Shown one piece after another: positions 12,477 through 25,473 of a stretch of 64,000 nt of DNA (positions are counted from its first letter, which is position 1; the number at the start of each line of letters is the position of its first letter). Below the pieces are notes generated by a model. That model saw only the letters and a program-made list of their open reading frames with translations, did not search any database and was not told the origin of the DNA. The position numbers and the translations under genes are program-made. Origin of the DNA: Chlamydoabsidia padenii (Eukaryota; Mucoromycota; Mucoromycetes; Mucorales; Cunninghamellaceae); NCBI GenBank assembly GCA_025330725.1, contig JAIWND010000005.1, positions 1,054,001-1,118,000 of the forward strand. The letters are read 5' to 3'.

Positions 12477-13062
12477 ACTTAATAAACCTACTTGTCTCTT
12501 GTATTTATGCCTCTTTTTATTTTATTTTTATATATAACTATAGTTATAATGATAATAAATGATATTGTTGTGTGATATTTAAACCTTATGAAATCATGTT
12601 TATGTCTTTTTTTAATCAGTTGCCCAAAGCCTGTTATCGGTGACCCTCTGATCCACCCACCCATCTTCAAACGCAAATCATTTGAAGGCGGCATTTAAAA
12701 TTCACTTATTCACATGATTTTGACTCTTCTACTTGTTCCTGTTTATCGTCCACTTTGACTTGACCTTTTTAATGCTTTATTGTAATGATATTGTGATATG
12801 ATGATATTTGTTTATGTTACAATATGCTTTATCAACTAATGGTATGCATTTGATTCCTCACGAGTCTTGGTAAAGTTGTAAAACGCGCACGATTTTGAAA
12901 GCGGGATTTGAATTTCAAAACTCTTTTTCTTTTTTTTTTTTTTACCTCTCCAACTTCAGGCCCCTTCTTTCGCTCTTCTCCCCCCTTTTTTTTTTCTTCT
13001 TCCCCTTTTTTTAATTTCATCCACTTTTATATACCTAATTCTTATTATAATACAACCTGTCA
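12477..13062. other. Intergenic: GT17 3' region and kinesin upstream region
   Basis: AT-rich, no supported ORF. The kinesin-proximal half holds an exact motif copy and a pyrimidine-rich 5' leader (about 12920-13020). Confidence 0.6.
12902..12912 (-). promoter_or_regulatory. Exact recurrent motif (CGGGATTTGAA) upstream of kinesin
   Basis: Exact copy on the complementary strand, about 150 bp upstream of the kinesin start codon and just before the pyrimidine-rich leader. Confidence 0.55.
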
Positions 13063-15429
13063 ATGTCTGGAAACAACATTAAGGTCGTATGTCGTTTCCG
13101 ACCACAAAACTCTCTTGAAATTAGAGAAGGCGGGCAACCCATCATTGACATTAACGATGAAGGCACACAAGTTGGACTCAAGGTAAAACATAAAAGAAAG
13201 TGTAATACTATTCTTGAAACTAACTCGATGCGTTTTTAATTGCTATAGGGTGAATTCAGTGGCAGTTTTGCCTTTGATAAAGTGTTTGGCATGGACACCC
13301 CTCAAAAGGATGTTTTTGACTACTCCATCAAGTCTATTGTAGATGGTAAAGTAATATAACAACCTTCTATCGCGTATCAACGAAAACCTCAACTTGCTTA
13401 CTAACTATTGAACTTGTACTATAGATGTTACTGCTGGTTACAATGGTACAGTCTTTGCTTATGGTCAAACTGGATCTGGTAAAACATTTACCATGATGGT
13501 AAGTCATCTTGTTGTACTCTTACTTGTTACTCATCTGCTCTCTTATCTTTTTAACCAATAGGGTGCCGATATTGGTGATGAAAAAACCAAGGGTATTATT
13601 CCTCGCATTATCAGTCAAATCTTTGATAGTATCATGGCGGCTCCCAGCAATGTGGAATTCACTGTGAAAGTATCATATATGGAAATTTACATGGAAAAAG
13701 TGCGGGATTTGTTAAATCGTAAGTTTACTTAAAACCAGTACCCACTCACTTCTTCCCTAATTTGATTATACTCATCGTCTTCTTTATCCTTTTTTTTTTA
13801 TTTTTTTTATAACCCTATAGCAAGCAATGACAATCTGGCTATTCATGAAGATAAAACGAAGGGTGTCTATGTGAAGGATCTTTTGGAAATCTATGTGGGC
13901 TCCTCTGACGAGGTATACGAAGTCATGCGACGTGGTAGCAACAATCGTGTGGTTGCCAGTACTAGTAAGTCGTGACATTATTTGTTGTTTGATCGACCTT
14001 GTCTCACCCCGTTTTATCCTTTGTTTTACTAATGATGATATCCCCATCTTACTTTTTTTTTTTACTAGACATGAACGCTGAAAGTTCTCGAAGTCACTCT
14101 ATTGTCGTGATCACCATCACCCAGAAGAATGTGGACTCTGGCGCTGCAAAAAGTGGGAAACTTTACCTAGTGGATCTTGCTGGCTCTGAAAAGGTAATAT
14201 TATCAATCATCCACTTGAAACAATTCAAAACTAATAATTCATCATCACTCACCATCTTTTTTTGTCTTAGGTTGGGAAAACAGGTGCTACTGGTCAAACA
14301 TTGGAAGAAGCAAAGAAGATCAATAAATCCTTGACAGCTTTGGGTATGGTCATCTATTCACTAACAGATGGCAAGGTAAGAGACACGGGAATGAGAGGGG
14401 AGGGTGATTATGACAAGGTTAAAAATATGCACTGACGACCAATTTACCCATTTCCATTTCCATTTTTTTTTTTTTAGTCAAGCCACGTGCCATATCGTGA
14501 TTCCAAATTGACTCGTATCCTTCAAGAATCACTTGGTGGTAACTCTCGCACTACTTTGATCATCAATTGCTCTCCATCATCTTACAATGAAGCCGAAACT
14601 CTCTCTACTCTTCGATTTGGTATGCGTGCCAAATCCATCACAAACAAGGCCAAGGTTAACTCTGATCTGTCTCCTGCGGAACTCAAGGCATTACTGAAAC
14701 GGGTTAAATCTGAAACCATTACTTTCCAGACATATATTGCGGCTCTAGAAGGTGAAGTCAACGTCTGGCGTACTGGTGGAACTGTGCCTGAAGACAAATG
14801 GGTAACAATGGACAAGATCAACAAAGGTGACTTCAATGCGTTACCTCCTGCTCCGGGTTTCAAGAGCCCTACTTCGGACGACCCATCAAGACCAACCACT
14901 CCTGCTATTGTTTTGGAAAAGGATGAACGGGACGAACTGCTTAAGCGTGAAAATGAACTCATGGATCAGATCGCTGAAAAGGTAAGTGCACTGTCTTTTT
15001 GTTTCATAATTGAAATCTTCTCTTGTATACTAATGATATCATTTTCGTAGGAAACCGAACTAGCCAATCGTGAAAAGTTACTGGAATCTCTCAAGGAGGA
15101 AATGACTTACTACAAGGATCAAGAACAACTGGTGACCAAGGAAAATCAGCAAATGACGACCGAACTCACCGATTTACGACTCCAATTACAAAAAATCTCT
15201 TACGAAAGCAAAGAAAACGCCATCACTGTGGACTCTTTGAAGGAATCTAACCAAGACCTTACAGTGGAATTGGAGGAACTCAAGCGAAAACTCTCCGAAA
15301 TGCGTATCTCAAACAAGGATGCTGCCAGTGATGAAAAGGAAAAGAAAAAGGCGGAAAAAATGGCGCAAATGATGTCCGGTTTTGATCCCTCGGTAAGTCA
15401 GATTACACCTCCAGTATAGTGTAGTGTTG

Positions 15430-15468
<39 letters not shown>

Positions 15469-16837
15469 AGAACAATAACTTTTTTACTAACTATTTATTC
15501 TTCTAGAGTGAAGTCAATGAAAAGGAACGTCAAATCCGGGGTGCTCTCAATAAACTCGATGGTGACAGCAATGGATCCCTCACTATCGAAGAATTGGTGA
15601 CTTTACGAAGGGAACTCGCAGAATCCAAGGTATTATTGGAACAACATGGCAAATCCATTGATGAACTGACCTATGAAAAAGAAACTCTCAGCAAGAAGAA
15701 ATTGGATTTGGAAGGACGGTTGGGAAGCCTGGAAGTTGAATACGAAGAACTCTTGGACAAGACCATCGCCGAAGAAGAAGCTCAAGTACAAAAGAACGTG
15801 GATATTGCTGACACAATCTCGGGTCTCAAGGTAAAGAAAAAGGGGGGGGGATTACTACCAGACTTTAATGACTCACTTTTTATGACACTATTTTATGATT
15901 TCAATAGGGTAAACTTGAATCTCAATACACTGCCAAGCGCGAAGCCCAACAAAAGGAAATCGACGAACTGAAGAAGGAATTGGACCGCAAGAACGACAGC
16001 CATCAAAAACTCAGCAGTGCTTTGGCCGATCTCAAGACTGCCAACGATCAATTGCAGGTAAAGTACATAAAAGGGTATCACAAAGGAATGGAACTAACTA
16101 ACTAACTTTTTTTTTTTTGCTCCTTAGACTGCGTTATCCGAACAACCCAATGAAGCACAAGGTGACCTTTCCGAACGTGAAAAAGATTTGGAACGAATGC
16201 GCAAGACCATGGCCAGTCAATTGGCTGAATTTGAAGTGATGAAGAAGGCATTGATGCGGGATTTACAACAACGATGCGAAAAGGTGGTCGATCTGGAAAT
16301 GTCATTGGATGAAACTCGCGAACAATACAACAGCGTCTTGCGTACCAGTAATAACAAGGCACAACAAAAGAAGATGGCATTCCTGGAACGTAATCTTGAG
16401 CAATTGACAAATGTTCAAAAACAGGTAAAAAGTAGGGATTGGGGACGATGAAACGTAAACTAACAAATATGATTCTGTTTTTTTAGTTGGTGGAACAAAA
16501 TGCCACTTTGAAAAAGGAGGTATCGGTCGCTGAACGCAAGCTGATCACTCGAAATGAACGCATCCAAAGCTTGGAAACCTCATTACAAGACGCCCAAGAA
16601 AAACTCATGTCTCAAAACCAGAAATTCGAAGCCCAATTACAAGCGGTGCGTGAACGATTGGAACAAGCACGATCTCAAAAGTCTCAAAATTCCATGGCTG
16701 CTTTAAACTTTGGTCGTATTGCTAAACCTTTACGTGGTGGTGGATCCGCTGTGGAAAGCCCCGAAGTGCCTACTTCTCCTACTGACAAGCGTGACAAGCG
16801 GTCTTCTTGGATTCCTGGCTTCATCAACGGTCGTTAA
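13063..16837 (+). CDS. Kinesin-1 heavy chain (conventional kinesin, Nkin type)
   Basis: Thirteen exons: 13063-13182, 13249-13345, 13425-13498, 13562-13718, 13821-13964, 14069-14193, 14271-14375, 14478-14981, 15051-15392, 15507-15830, 15908-16057, 16128-16424, 16487-16837 (929 aa; the fungal family is about 930). The N-terminal motor has the P-loop GQTGSGKT at residues 86-93, switch I ([11 protein letters not shown]), switch II (LVDLAGSEK) and the neck region after INKAKVN-like sequence. A long Glu/Lys/Gln coiled-coil stalk follows. Near the C-terminus [11 protein letters not shown] (IAK about 891-893) is the autoinhibitory tail motif that marks conventional kinesin-1. The motor walks towards microtubule plus ends and carries vesicles in hyphae. 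From exon 8 on, introns fall between codons, within the stalk. Confidence 0.96.
15430..15466 (+). repeat. Poly-A tract (37 A) inside a kinesin intron
   Basis: Thirty-seven consecutive A in the intron between kinesin exons 9 and 10, close to its donor side. Confidence 0.9.
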
Positions 16838-17189
16838 ATAGCCTGTGATGGTGAAATCACCCTTCATCTCCATTTATAATAGCTTTGTTTTTTTTTTTTA
16901 ACTTAGACAGTATCTTATTCATCCTTTTTATATATTTATGTATTTCCTTACTAGGCCCCCTTTATTCTCCCTGTCTTTTATATATGTATACACTATCTAT
17001 CTATTTACCTATCTACTTATCCTACCCCTCTTTTTATTTGAATACAATAAAAATAAAGATGATGATTATGTACAAATCAATTCATATAAAACAAAGATGT
17101 GTGCATTGTCAATTTTATTTTATAAACAGTATTAATCTAATCAACTACATAGTATCCTATTATTCTAATCTAAGTGTGGGCGGGTGTGA
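16838..17189. terminator. Convergent 3' region between kinesin-1 and COG8
   Basis: Two genes end towards each other across about 350 bp. An AATAAA signal for the plus-strand gene lies at 17046-17051 and TTTATT (AATAAA on the minus strand) at 17114-17119, so the 3' UTRs may overlap. Confidence 0.5.
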
Positions 17190-19208
17190 TCATTCTTGTT
17201 TTTCAGTTGGTACCTTATTGTCAATTGGGATTGGATCGCCTTGAGTATCTTGTGATTTCTTGATGCTTGATTGGATTAGAGGATCGTCGGCTGTTTGGTT
17301 TACTTGATCACCATTGGGTAAGTCTACTTGATCATCATCATCATCATCATCATTTGTTGTAGTTGTTGTTGTTTCTGTTGAATCGACCATCTGATCATCA
17401 TCAGGTTGATCTACCTGAGTGTCACTGGAAGTCGCTGTGGTATCGAGTGATTGGTCTACATGATTATCATCGCCGTGGTCCACTTGATGGGTCATTGGTG
17501 CCGAGTCGCCTGATGGTATATCTGTGACAATCTCCGTTTTGGTGTCATTATCGCTAGTGGCATTATCCCGTGTTGAGTCTTGATCCTGTTCCACCCGTTC
17601 ATTTGCTGAGACAAGGTAATCCTTGAGGATATTTTCCACATCGGCCGTGACATCGTTTTCCACCGGATAGCCAAAGATACCTTCCACCAAGCACCTTTGT
17701 AAAAAAGGCACACAACATCGAGCATACGCATTCGCAAAGGATTCCACCAAAGAGACTTCTTCTTGATTCACGTCGCGAGATTGATCACCATACTGTTTCA
17801 TCACGGTGGCAATGTTCAAAAGACATGTGTCGAGTTGTTGTTTGACCGTCGAGAAGAGATGGATCGCTGGTAAAAGTCGGAGAGCATTCAAAGCCGTCAA
17901 TATTCCATTGGTGAAAACAGCCAGACAAGGATAATCGACAAGAAGCGCTGGAGGTTGATAAGGATTGGTGGTAGGAGTCGACGAGATGGCATTGTTGTTG
18001 CAGTTGTTGAGCCAAGTACTGGGCAGTATCTGATCTTGAATAGATGCTTGTAATGTATCGATAGAGAGTAATCCAGTAGCTTGATCCATCGTGCGTACCA
18101 CCAAAGGTAATACGGCCTGTTCAAATGACTGGACAAACAAGGACCTGAAATCCAAACCAACCCGACCAAGCGACATACCACAATATTGTAACTGAGTCAA
18201 TAACGACGCCAGCGCCGAGGTATCATCGATAAAAGACAAGTGGTCCTTGAGCGTCTGTTGTATCTGCATCACCAACTGAGTCATATAATCCGGTAAGAGG
18301 GTATCAGTTTCTTTGTTGGAAAAGACAGACATGTAGTGTGTGGCCATTTCAAACATTTGTTCCCGCATTATATCCACATATCGTTTCAGGTAATCAAAGG
18401 TGTCTTGGCTATTGCTGACTGTATCCTCCATTGGTTTCTTGATCTTTTCCAAACGCTGTTGCATACAATTGTGTCGGCACCTTAAAAACACCATTCGTAG
18501 TTCCCGTTCTGACCCAAACACGTCCATCCGTCGTAAACACCCAATCACGTTCATTGCCGCCGCCAGTTTGATGGGTTGTCGTAAATGAGAGATGAGTTGG
18601 ATCAGCATGAGATCAGACGACGCTTGGACTTGAGACTGGATGGTATCAATGACAGGAAGATGAGGGTACCTGACTTGAAGTAAACGTACGTGAGCAGCCA
18701 AATCCATCGCTTCCGAGTAGTAACCATTCCACACACAGGTATCCATCAATTGTGGGAGTTCCAAGAGATCCGTCAGTACATGTTGGTGTTCCAATACTTT
18801 GGTCATCTTGTTTCGTTCGAGTACAATCGTTTTCGCTTCGTCTAGAAATGTTTCGCAGGCTTGCTGTAAGGCGGGTGTGGTCATGTTGAGCAAATCGTTA
18901 CATTGGTCGTCCAAACTGTCCAATGTTGTTCCAAGAGCCCGGCGGCAGGACTCGGCATGTAAAAAGGCGGAATAATCGGTATAGGTCAATTGTTGTGTTT
19001 CGCGTTTGATTTGAGCTTGATTGGTGCGTATAGTCATGGGTTCACGCACAAGTTCATCAAGACTGGATGACATTAGTCGATTCAGATAGTCGCTTGTCCT
19101 TGATGAGTTTTGTAAAAGAAGGCGCTTTGATTCATCCCAATCTTCAGTGAGTAGTTGTAAAAGACTAGTGTTATCATCGACTGGAGGAGATGTGGCAGCA
19201 ATAGACAT
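17190..19208 (-). CDS. COG8: Conserved oligomeric Golgi complex subunit 8 (Dor1 family)
   Basis: A single uninterrupted exon of 672 aa, unusual here because most neighbours have introns. Residues 1 to about 500 match the Dor1/COG8 family: SLDELVREPMTIRTNQAQIK, YSAFLHAESCRRALGTTLD, LLELPQLMDTCVWNGYYSEA and YLKRYVDIMREQMFEMATHY. COG8 belongs to lobe B of the COG tethering complex, which captures vesicles for retrograde traffic within the Golgi. The last 130 or so residues are a low-complexity tail rich in Asp, Thr, Gln and Ser with repeated HVDQ/QVDQ/QVNQ-type elements, not part of the conserved domain. The start ATG is followed by SIAATSPP and preceded by a motif copy 74 bp upstream. Confidence 0.92.
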   Translation of the reverse strand: MSIAATSPPVDDNTSLLQLLTEDWDESKRLLLQNSSRTSDYLNRLMSSSLDELVREPMTIRTNQAQIKRETQQLTYTDYSAFLHAESCRRALGTTLDSLDDQCNDLLNMTTPALQQACETFLDEAKTIVLERNKMTKVLEHQHVLTDLLELPQLMDTCVWNGYYSEAMDLAAHVRLLQVRYPHLPVIDTIQSQVQASSDLMLIQLISHLRQPIKLAAAMNVIGCLRRMDVFGSERELRMVFLRCRHNCMQQRLEKIKKPMEDTVSNSQDTFDYLKRYVDIMREQMFEMATHYMSVFSNKETDTLLPDYMTQLVMQIQQTLKDHLSFIDDTSALASLLTQLQYCGMSLGRVGLDFRSLFVQSFEQAVLPLVVRTMDQATGLLSIDTLQASIQDQILPSTWLNNCNNNAISSTPTTNPYQPPALLVDYPCLAVFTNGILTALNALRLLPAIHLFSTVKQQLDTCLLNIATVMKQYGDQSRDVNQEEVSLVESFANAYARCCVPFLQRCLVEGIFGYPVENDVTADVENILKDYLVSANERVEQDQDSTRDNATSDNDTKTEIVTDIPSGDSAPMTHQVDHGDDNHVDQSLDTTATSSDTQVDQPDDDQMVDSTETTTTTTNDDDDDDDQVDLPNGDQVNQTADDPLIQSSIKKSQDTQGDPIPIDNKVPTEKQE

Positions 19209-19541
19209 TGATGTTGTTCAAAACAAGAGGAAAAAAAAGCGACAAGACACAATTTTAGTTTCCCCTTCCCTTTTTATAAAATTTAAATCCCGCCACACAC
19301 ACACACAAGTATGCAAAACATGACATTTTTATTGAATGAATAATTTCCAATCAAAGAGTAAGAAGAGTATAGTTATAAATGTAAAAAAAAAAAACAAGCC
19401 AAGAGTATATAAGAATAAAATAGAAAAATACTAACCCTAAATTAAATGTATACATAGAAGTTTAGAGACCACAAAACACAACACATAACACAAATGAGGG
19501 AGGGGGATAAATACTACAAAGGATAATAGGATTTTCTAATT
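19209..19541. other. Intergenic: COG8 upstream region and eIF3c 3' region
   Basis: Short tandem spacing between two minus-strand genes. It holds the COG8 motif copy at 19282-19292, a CA microsatellite just beside it and TTTATT at 19328-19333, a possible poly-A signal of eIF3c on the minus strand. Confidence 0.55.
19282..19292 (+). promoter_or_regulatory. Motif variant TTTAAATCCCG upstream of COG8
   Basis: Single-mismatch copy followed by CC, 74 bp upstream of the COG8 start codon. Confidence 0.5.
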
Positions 19542-22264
19542 CTAGCTTTGTTGCTGTTGGACCTTTTGATTTTCATTTCGAGTAGGAGGAGAAGCCAAGC
19601 GTTCATTTTGATCCACCAAGTTGGCAGCCTTTTCCGAGAATTGTAAGGCCAATTCTTGAAGTCTTGATAATTCTACTTGATGCAACACCACACATTGAGA
19701 TACTTGATCCAAAGAAGCCACCAATTCTTCATTCCAAATCAGCTTAGAGACAATCGAAGCAATGGTATGACTAGGCAAATCAAACATGGAAGATAACTGA
19801 GACACACCCAAAGTAGAGTAGTAAGAGGCATAGGTAAAGAGATAAGTACGGAGTCCTTCTTCTTGAATCTTGCGGACCAGCATGTTCTTGATGGATTCGG
19901 TATCAGGTAACAAGTCCCATACTTTGATAGCCAAGATGTAGTCCCGAGCACGTTCCCATTCACCAGAAGCGAGCGCTTTAGCAGCACTCATGATATGATC
20001 ACGAGTGTTTTCAGGAGGACCGGCAAAGGCTTGACGTTCGTTAAAGTCGAGTAATCGGCGGAAAGGTCGAGAGATGAATTTCTTGTTGTTAGGACCGGCT
20101 TGAGCTTGACCAGGGATTTCGAGTAACATGGAGCAAGTCAAAAAGACACATTCGAGTAATTCCAAGTTGATATGCATATGGAATGGCAATTGTCGTTGTC
20201 GTTCGAGTTGTTCTAATTCAGGTGAAGGTTGTTGTTGACCGTATCTGTTTTGTTGAATGCCTTGAGCAAGTAATTCCTTGGCACGACCGGTTCCTTGAAT
20301 TTCTTGTAAACATGCATGAGATTCCTTGATGAGACCTTGACGGAAGGCAGACAGACCAATTTGGACAATGGCACGGTTGTAAAGGATTTGAGTGGCAACA
20401 TCGGCTTGGTGGATGGATTCTTGAAGATGAGACATGAGCAACATATCACGGGCCTTGTGGAATTGGTTGTGAAGAGCAAAGTGGAAGATATGACAAAGCA
20501 TGGCACGGGTACGTAACATGGAGGCATCTTGTTTGTAGAGATAAGCACAGAGTTCATGGATCAGGTGAGAGGGATCATCAGCAACAATAACCTTGGATTT
20601 CAAACCAGAAGGGAGCATGTCATTAGCCACTTTTTCGATAGATCGGATGACTTGTTCAGGCTACATATATATAAAAAAAAGTAAGAGGCATAAGATTAAT
20701 CAACAGCAAAATAATTAAACTAACTATGTACCTACCTTGTAATACAAATGATCCAAACGGCGAACAATGCTTCGAGAAATACTTTCTTGCAAAGCATTCT
20801 TTTCAAAGTAGACTTGAGCACGGACCAAGAGAGCATACAAAGAAGGTTCATCACGAAGACGATCGATATAGTCGGGAGTATGAGGATCAGTTGCTTGTAA
20901 TGATTTAATGAATTCGTCGTCCAAACGTTCAATATAACCAATAATAGATCCACGAAGTTTCACTACTTGTCCAGCTGCAGGTACCACATCCTTGTCGTCG
21001 TTATCCAAATCATCGGCATCTTCACACACAATATAAGAGGGTTCCTTTTCCATGATGCTGAGAATCAAGTTAACTTCCTTTTCCACAGATTTCCATGTCT
21101 TGATATCCATATGAGAAGTTGATCCAATAGTAAGATCGAATCGAGATGCAATCAAAGCCAATAACACAGAGATCTTTTGGAAGGATGTTTTCGAATTAAC
21201 GTATAAGGATGCCAAGATATTGGTTTGTTCTTCGCGATCAGTGTTCTATGCATTATAACAAAAAAGATATTTAGTTACTTCTTCTTTTCCTTTTACTATG
21301 TCGTATTCCATTTTACCTTTTTGCCTCTGTTTTCCAATACTTCACGAAGACGGACAAGGACAGGCTTATCATCGACTTCAGCCACCACTTTACCACTTTT
21401 TCCAACCGAGGTAAATCCATCATCAGCACCAATAGTAGCAGCAGGATCAATAGTAACAGTCTTTTCAGTTTTGGTAGGCTTGACAGATTCGGTAACAGGT
21501 TCTTCATCTTCTTTCATGAATTCTTCAGGGTCCTATTATCAATCCCATTAGTTTCATTTCCCCTGTTGCTTCTCCTATCCATACTTTTTTTATTTATTTT
21601 TTTTTATTTTTTTATTTTTTTTTTTTACCTTTTTATATTGTTCAATCATATCTTCATATTGTTTGCTGATTTTCTTGACCTTAAGTTTGGTAGCGTTCAT
21701 AGCCTTACCATTAGCAGGGTTCACCTTTTTTTTGGAAGCCTTGTCTTTTTGAGTAGTTTCTTGAATGAGTTCGTCGAGTTCAACCAAGACTTTAATATAA
21801 AACTTGGGGAAGGCAATCTTGTCAAAACCAGTAGTCGCTTTGCTGATGCTAGTAGAGAGTTTGTCGAATTCTAATAACAGGGTTCAGATGACAAAGTTGT
21901 TAATTGCTGTTTTTCTGTATAACACCATCCACTACTTACCATTAGAAATGAGAGTCCAGTCATTGTTCTTGCGTCCATTGTCGATAGCCTTGGCAGCGCT
22001 GTGCATATCTTCGAGTCGTTTATCCTTTTGAGACTTGACTTGACGTTTTCGACCACCTTCGTCATCGCTATCCATATCAGAGTCAGAGTCGCCACCCTTC
22101 AAGAATCGTGATTTCTTTGAAGCTTGTTGATCTTCTTGTTCAGCTTCAACGTCGGAATCTTCTTCTTCGGAGGAGGAGGACACGTCTTCATCGTAAAAAG
22201 ATTCATTGTCGGAGGAATCGGTTTCGGATTCGGTATCAGAGGTGGACCGGAAGAAGCGAGACAT
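19542..22264 (-). CDS. NIP1: Eukaryotic translation initiation factor 3 subunit C
   Basis: Five exons: 22264-21940, 21870-21629, 21532-21317, 21245-20736, 20660-19542 (803 aa; yeast Nip1 is 812). The N-terminus MSRFFRSTSDTESETDSSD, followed by a long Ser/Asp/Glu stretch and EDMHSAAKAIDNGRKNNDW, is diagnostic for eIF3c, where this acidic tail binds eIF1 and eIF5. The C-terminal part contains the PCI domain (residues about 600-740: NERQAFAGPPENTRDHIMSA, then TYASYYSTLGVSQLSSMFDL). The protein is a core scaffold of eIF3 on the 40S ribosome. It ends in a Gln-rich tail (KVQQQQS). An exact motif copy lies about 126 bp upstream. Confidence 0.95.
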
Positions 22265-22697
22265 TGATGTAGTTGTAAAAAGGAGAAACTAAAGAAGAAG
22301 AAGTAATAAAAATAAAAAATAAAATGGAGTCGCACTTTCTCCTGGCATCAAGCTCTCTCCCAATACAAAAACTTTTGTCAGAGTCACGGCGGGATTTGAA
22401 AAAAGTACAGCGCCACTAATGTTCGTACCCAAGAAAGGGTGAGAGAGCATGTTCCAAAAATGGAAGCCTCGTTTGGATTAAACAAGCATGAGGTTCTTCC
22501 TGATTCATTCACATACATTTTTTTATTGTTTCTATCAACTATGACACTTTAGGGGTTGGGTTGTTTTTGTTTTCTCACTCTTTTCCAAGAAGCAGAAAGA
22601 CTAAAATCCAAGAAAATGGATTACAATGTCCGCTATTGTAAATCGACGAAATATATATAAATTCAGTCTGGGTACTCGGCATTCTTTCTTTCCTCTT

Positions 22698-22734
<37 letters not shown>

Positions 22735-22822
22735 TATATATATATTAACTACAATACTACTTTTTGTCTCTTTCATACTCACACACACACACATACCCTT
22801 ACATTCATCACTATCCAAACCC
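22265..22822. promoter_or_regulatory. Divergent upstream region (eIF3c / Zn2Cys6 regulator)
   Basis: Contains the exact motif at 22390-22400 on the eIF3c side, a 32-nt poly-T tract (22700-22731) followed by a TA repeat, and a CA microsatellite just before the regulator start codon. No ORF. Confidence 0.55.
22390..22400 (-). promoter_or_regulatory. Exact recurrent motif upstream of eIF3c
   Basis: CGGGATTTGAA on the plus strand, so TTCAAATCCCG on the eIF3c strand, about 126 bp upstream of its start codon. Confidence 0.55.
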
Positions 22823-25437
22823 ATGTCTAATAGTGGTGACGAATCTAGTCTAATTAAACGGCAAAGGGTTAGTCGTGCATGGTAAGTCCATTAAAGTAAA
22901 AGAAAATGACAAACTGGGTAAAAGAAAAGAAAAATAGAAACTGATATGTTTAACCAACTTTGATACTCTTTTCTATTAATATAGTGACCTCTGTAGAAAA
23001 AAGAAAATCAAGTGCGATGGACATATCCCGGTGTGTAGCAACTGTAAGGCATTTAATTTGGAATGCAGTTACAAGGATGCTACCAAAAAAGTGAGTCATT
23101 ATTGGTCGCTTGGGTTGAAAATACATGCGCATTTGTCAGCGTAGTAAAGTGATCGATCCTTTTTACTAATTATTCCATTCTATTATATTCCCTTTTTAAA
23201 TAGCGGGGTCCACCTAAAGGTTATATTGAAGCCATTGAAACAAGATTACACAAACTGGAATCATTACTTGGTGATTTGGCTCAAGACGATCCAAAATCAA
23301 GGCGACTCCTGGATGAACTCAATTCGCCCCTTGAAACTGCCAATGGAAATATTATCAAATCAAGGCCAATCCGTCGGAAACAAGACTCTTTACCAACAAT
23401 AACAACATTATCTGATCAACACAATTCATCCTCATTTATTTCTCCATTACCACGAACATCATCAACACCTTCTCAATATCAAGATTCAGCATCATCATCA
23501 TCATCATCATCACCATCATCATCATCACCACAACAACAACAACAGCAACAACGTAAATCACCTACCATAACTCTTTGCGAAAGTCCAACACAAAGTCATT
23601 CTGATCTATTCGAAACACCAAATAGTCCAGACTCAATCAGTGATAGCAATGGTCAACTCTCAATGGATGAAGGTGGTCATGTACGATATCTCGGTCGATC
23701 ATCTGGGTTTTATTTATTACAAGGCAGCCGAACTTATCAAAACGGTGTGTTCCATTTATCTGGTTATGGTCCTAAAGTATCTTCAACGAGGCGTAAATCT
23801 GATCATCATGTGGACCCTTTGGCTTTACCTCCTAAGGATTTATCGGAACACTTGGTACGATTATATTTTAAACACTTTTATCCACTATTACCTATGTTTT
23901 ACAAACGCCAATTAGTTTGTCCTAATGATCCGAATGAATCACTATCTCCTTTGTTGTTGAATGCCATCTATGCTGTTGCCTCTCGTCTATCTCCGGATGT
24001 CCGGGTGCGATCCGATCCTGCGTCACAAGATACAGCAGGTGATATCTTTTTTGAACGAGCTAAATGTTTATTGGATGATTACTATGATGTGCCAAAGATA
24101 TCCACTGTACAAGCTCTTTTACTTTTATCAAGTCATCAACAAGGTGCTTTGAAATCTGCTCGTGCTTGGCTATATTGTGGAATGGTAATAATCAAACAGA
24201 ATAGACTCCTTTTGTGTGTGTTTATTATCGACTCAATTCTTTATATATTTCTATTAGGCTTTCCGAATGGCGCTTGATCTTGGATTACATCGGAATTGTG
24301 ATCATTGGCAGATCCCTCCAGATGAAAAGGAACGACGCAAACGTGTATTCTGGTGCTCTTTTATTGTAGATCGTCTAACAACTGCAATCTATGGTCGTGC
24401 TCTTTGTTTTGAAGAAAGGGATATTGATGTGCCCTTTCCCTCGGTGGATGATGATGAACCAATAGAAACTGAATCAACAAATCAACCAGCACCTCGGATT
24501 CTCGATTCCTTTGTCCATTGTATCAAGTTGTGTGATATCTTGGGTCATGTATTGAAGAACATCTATTACGCCAAAGCTCGTCATCATGCCTCTGGACATC
24601 ATGTGGATCATGTACTCAAAACACTTCATCAACAATTAACTGAATGGCTCTCACATTTACCGCCCTCGTTACAATACAATTTGCCTGATACTGAAATGGG
24701 TGAAACGGTACCAGATCCACCTCTTGCTATTGGTCAATTACATATGATTTACTATACAACAATGATCCTACTTCACCGATCTTTTATTCCTGGTCCTTCT
24801 CAAGCCGTTGGGTCTCAATTATCCATGCCATCCTATGATCTTTGTGTATCCGGGGCCAAATCGATTCTCAACATCATTATCATCATGCTGGGCGAAAACC
24901 ACCTTCGTTATGTCACCAATTACTGTGTTTATTTTGCGTTTACTGCTGGCATTATCTTTATCAAAATGGCGTCCTCTTCTGAAGAACTTGAAGCTGCCTT
25001 TGATGCTAAGGTTAATGTTAACAAAATTATGCATGCATTGGATGAAATGGAATCTACTTGGACGAATGCGGGTCGATGCTGTAATATTTTGGGTGAATTG
25101 GCGGGACTTCGGGATATCAATTTGGAATGTGATGAATATGTACCTCGACGGCTCAGCAAGGCAGCCAGTCCACCTCCGGCCATTGCAGTTCCAAACTCTC
25201 CTGAATCAACATCTATACATGAAGATTCTAGTCGGGAAACAATCACACAACAGGATCTTGCCACTCATTTATCAGCAGCAACAGGTAGTGTACAGTATGA
25301 ACATGGCAGAAACGACACATCTTATGTACCAACGAACACTGATCAATACACGGATAATATGGCAGCAGCAACCAACATGGATCCTTTTGCGGCACCAGGT
25401 AGCGTGATGAATACCCAACAGCAGCAACAGCAGCAGC

Positions 25438-25473
<36 letters not shown>

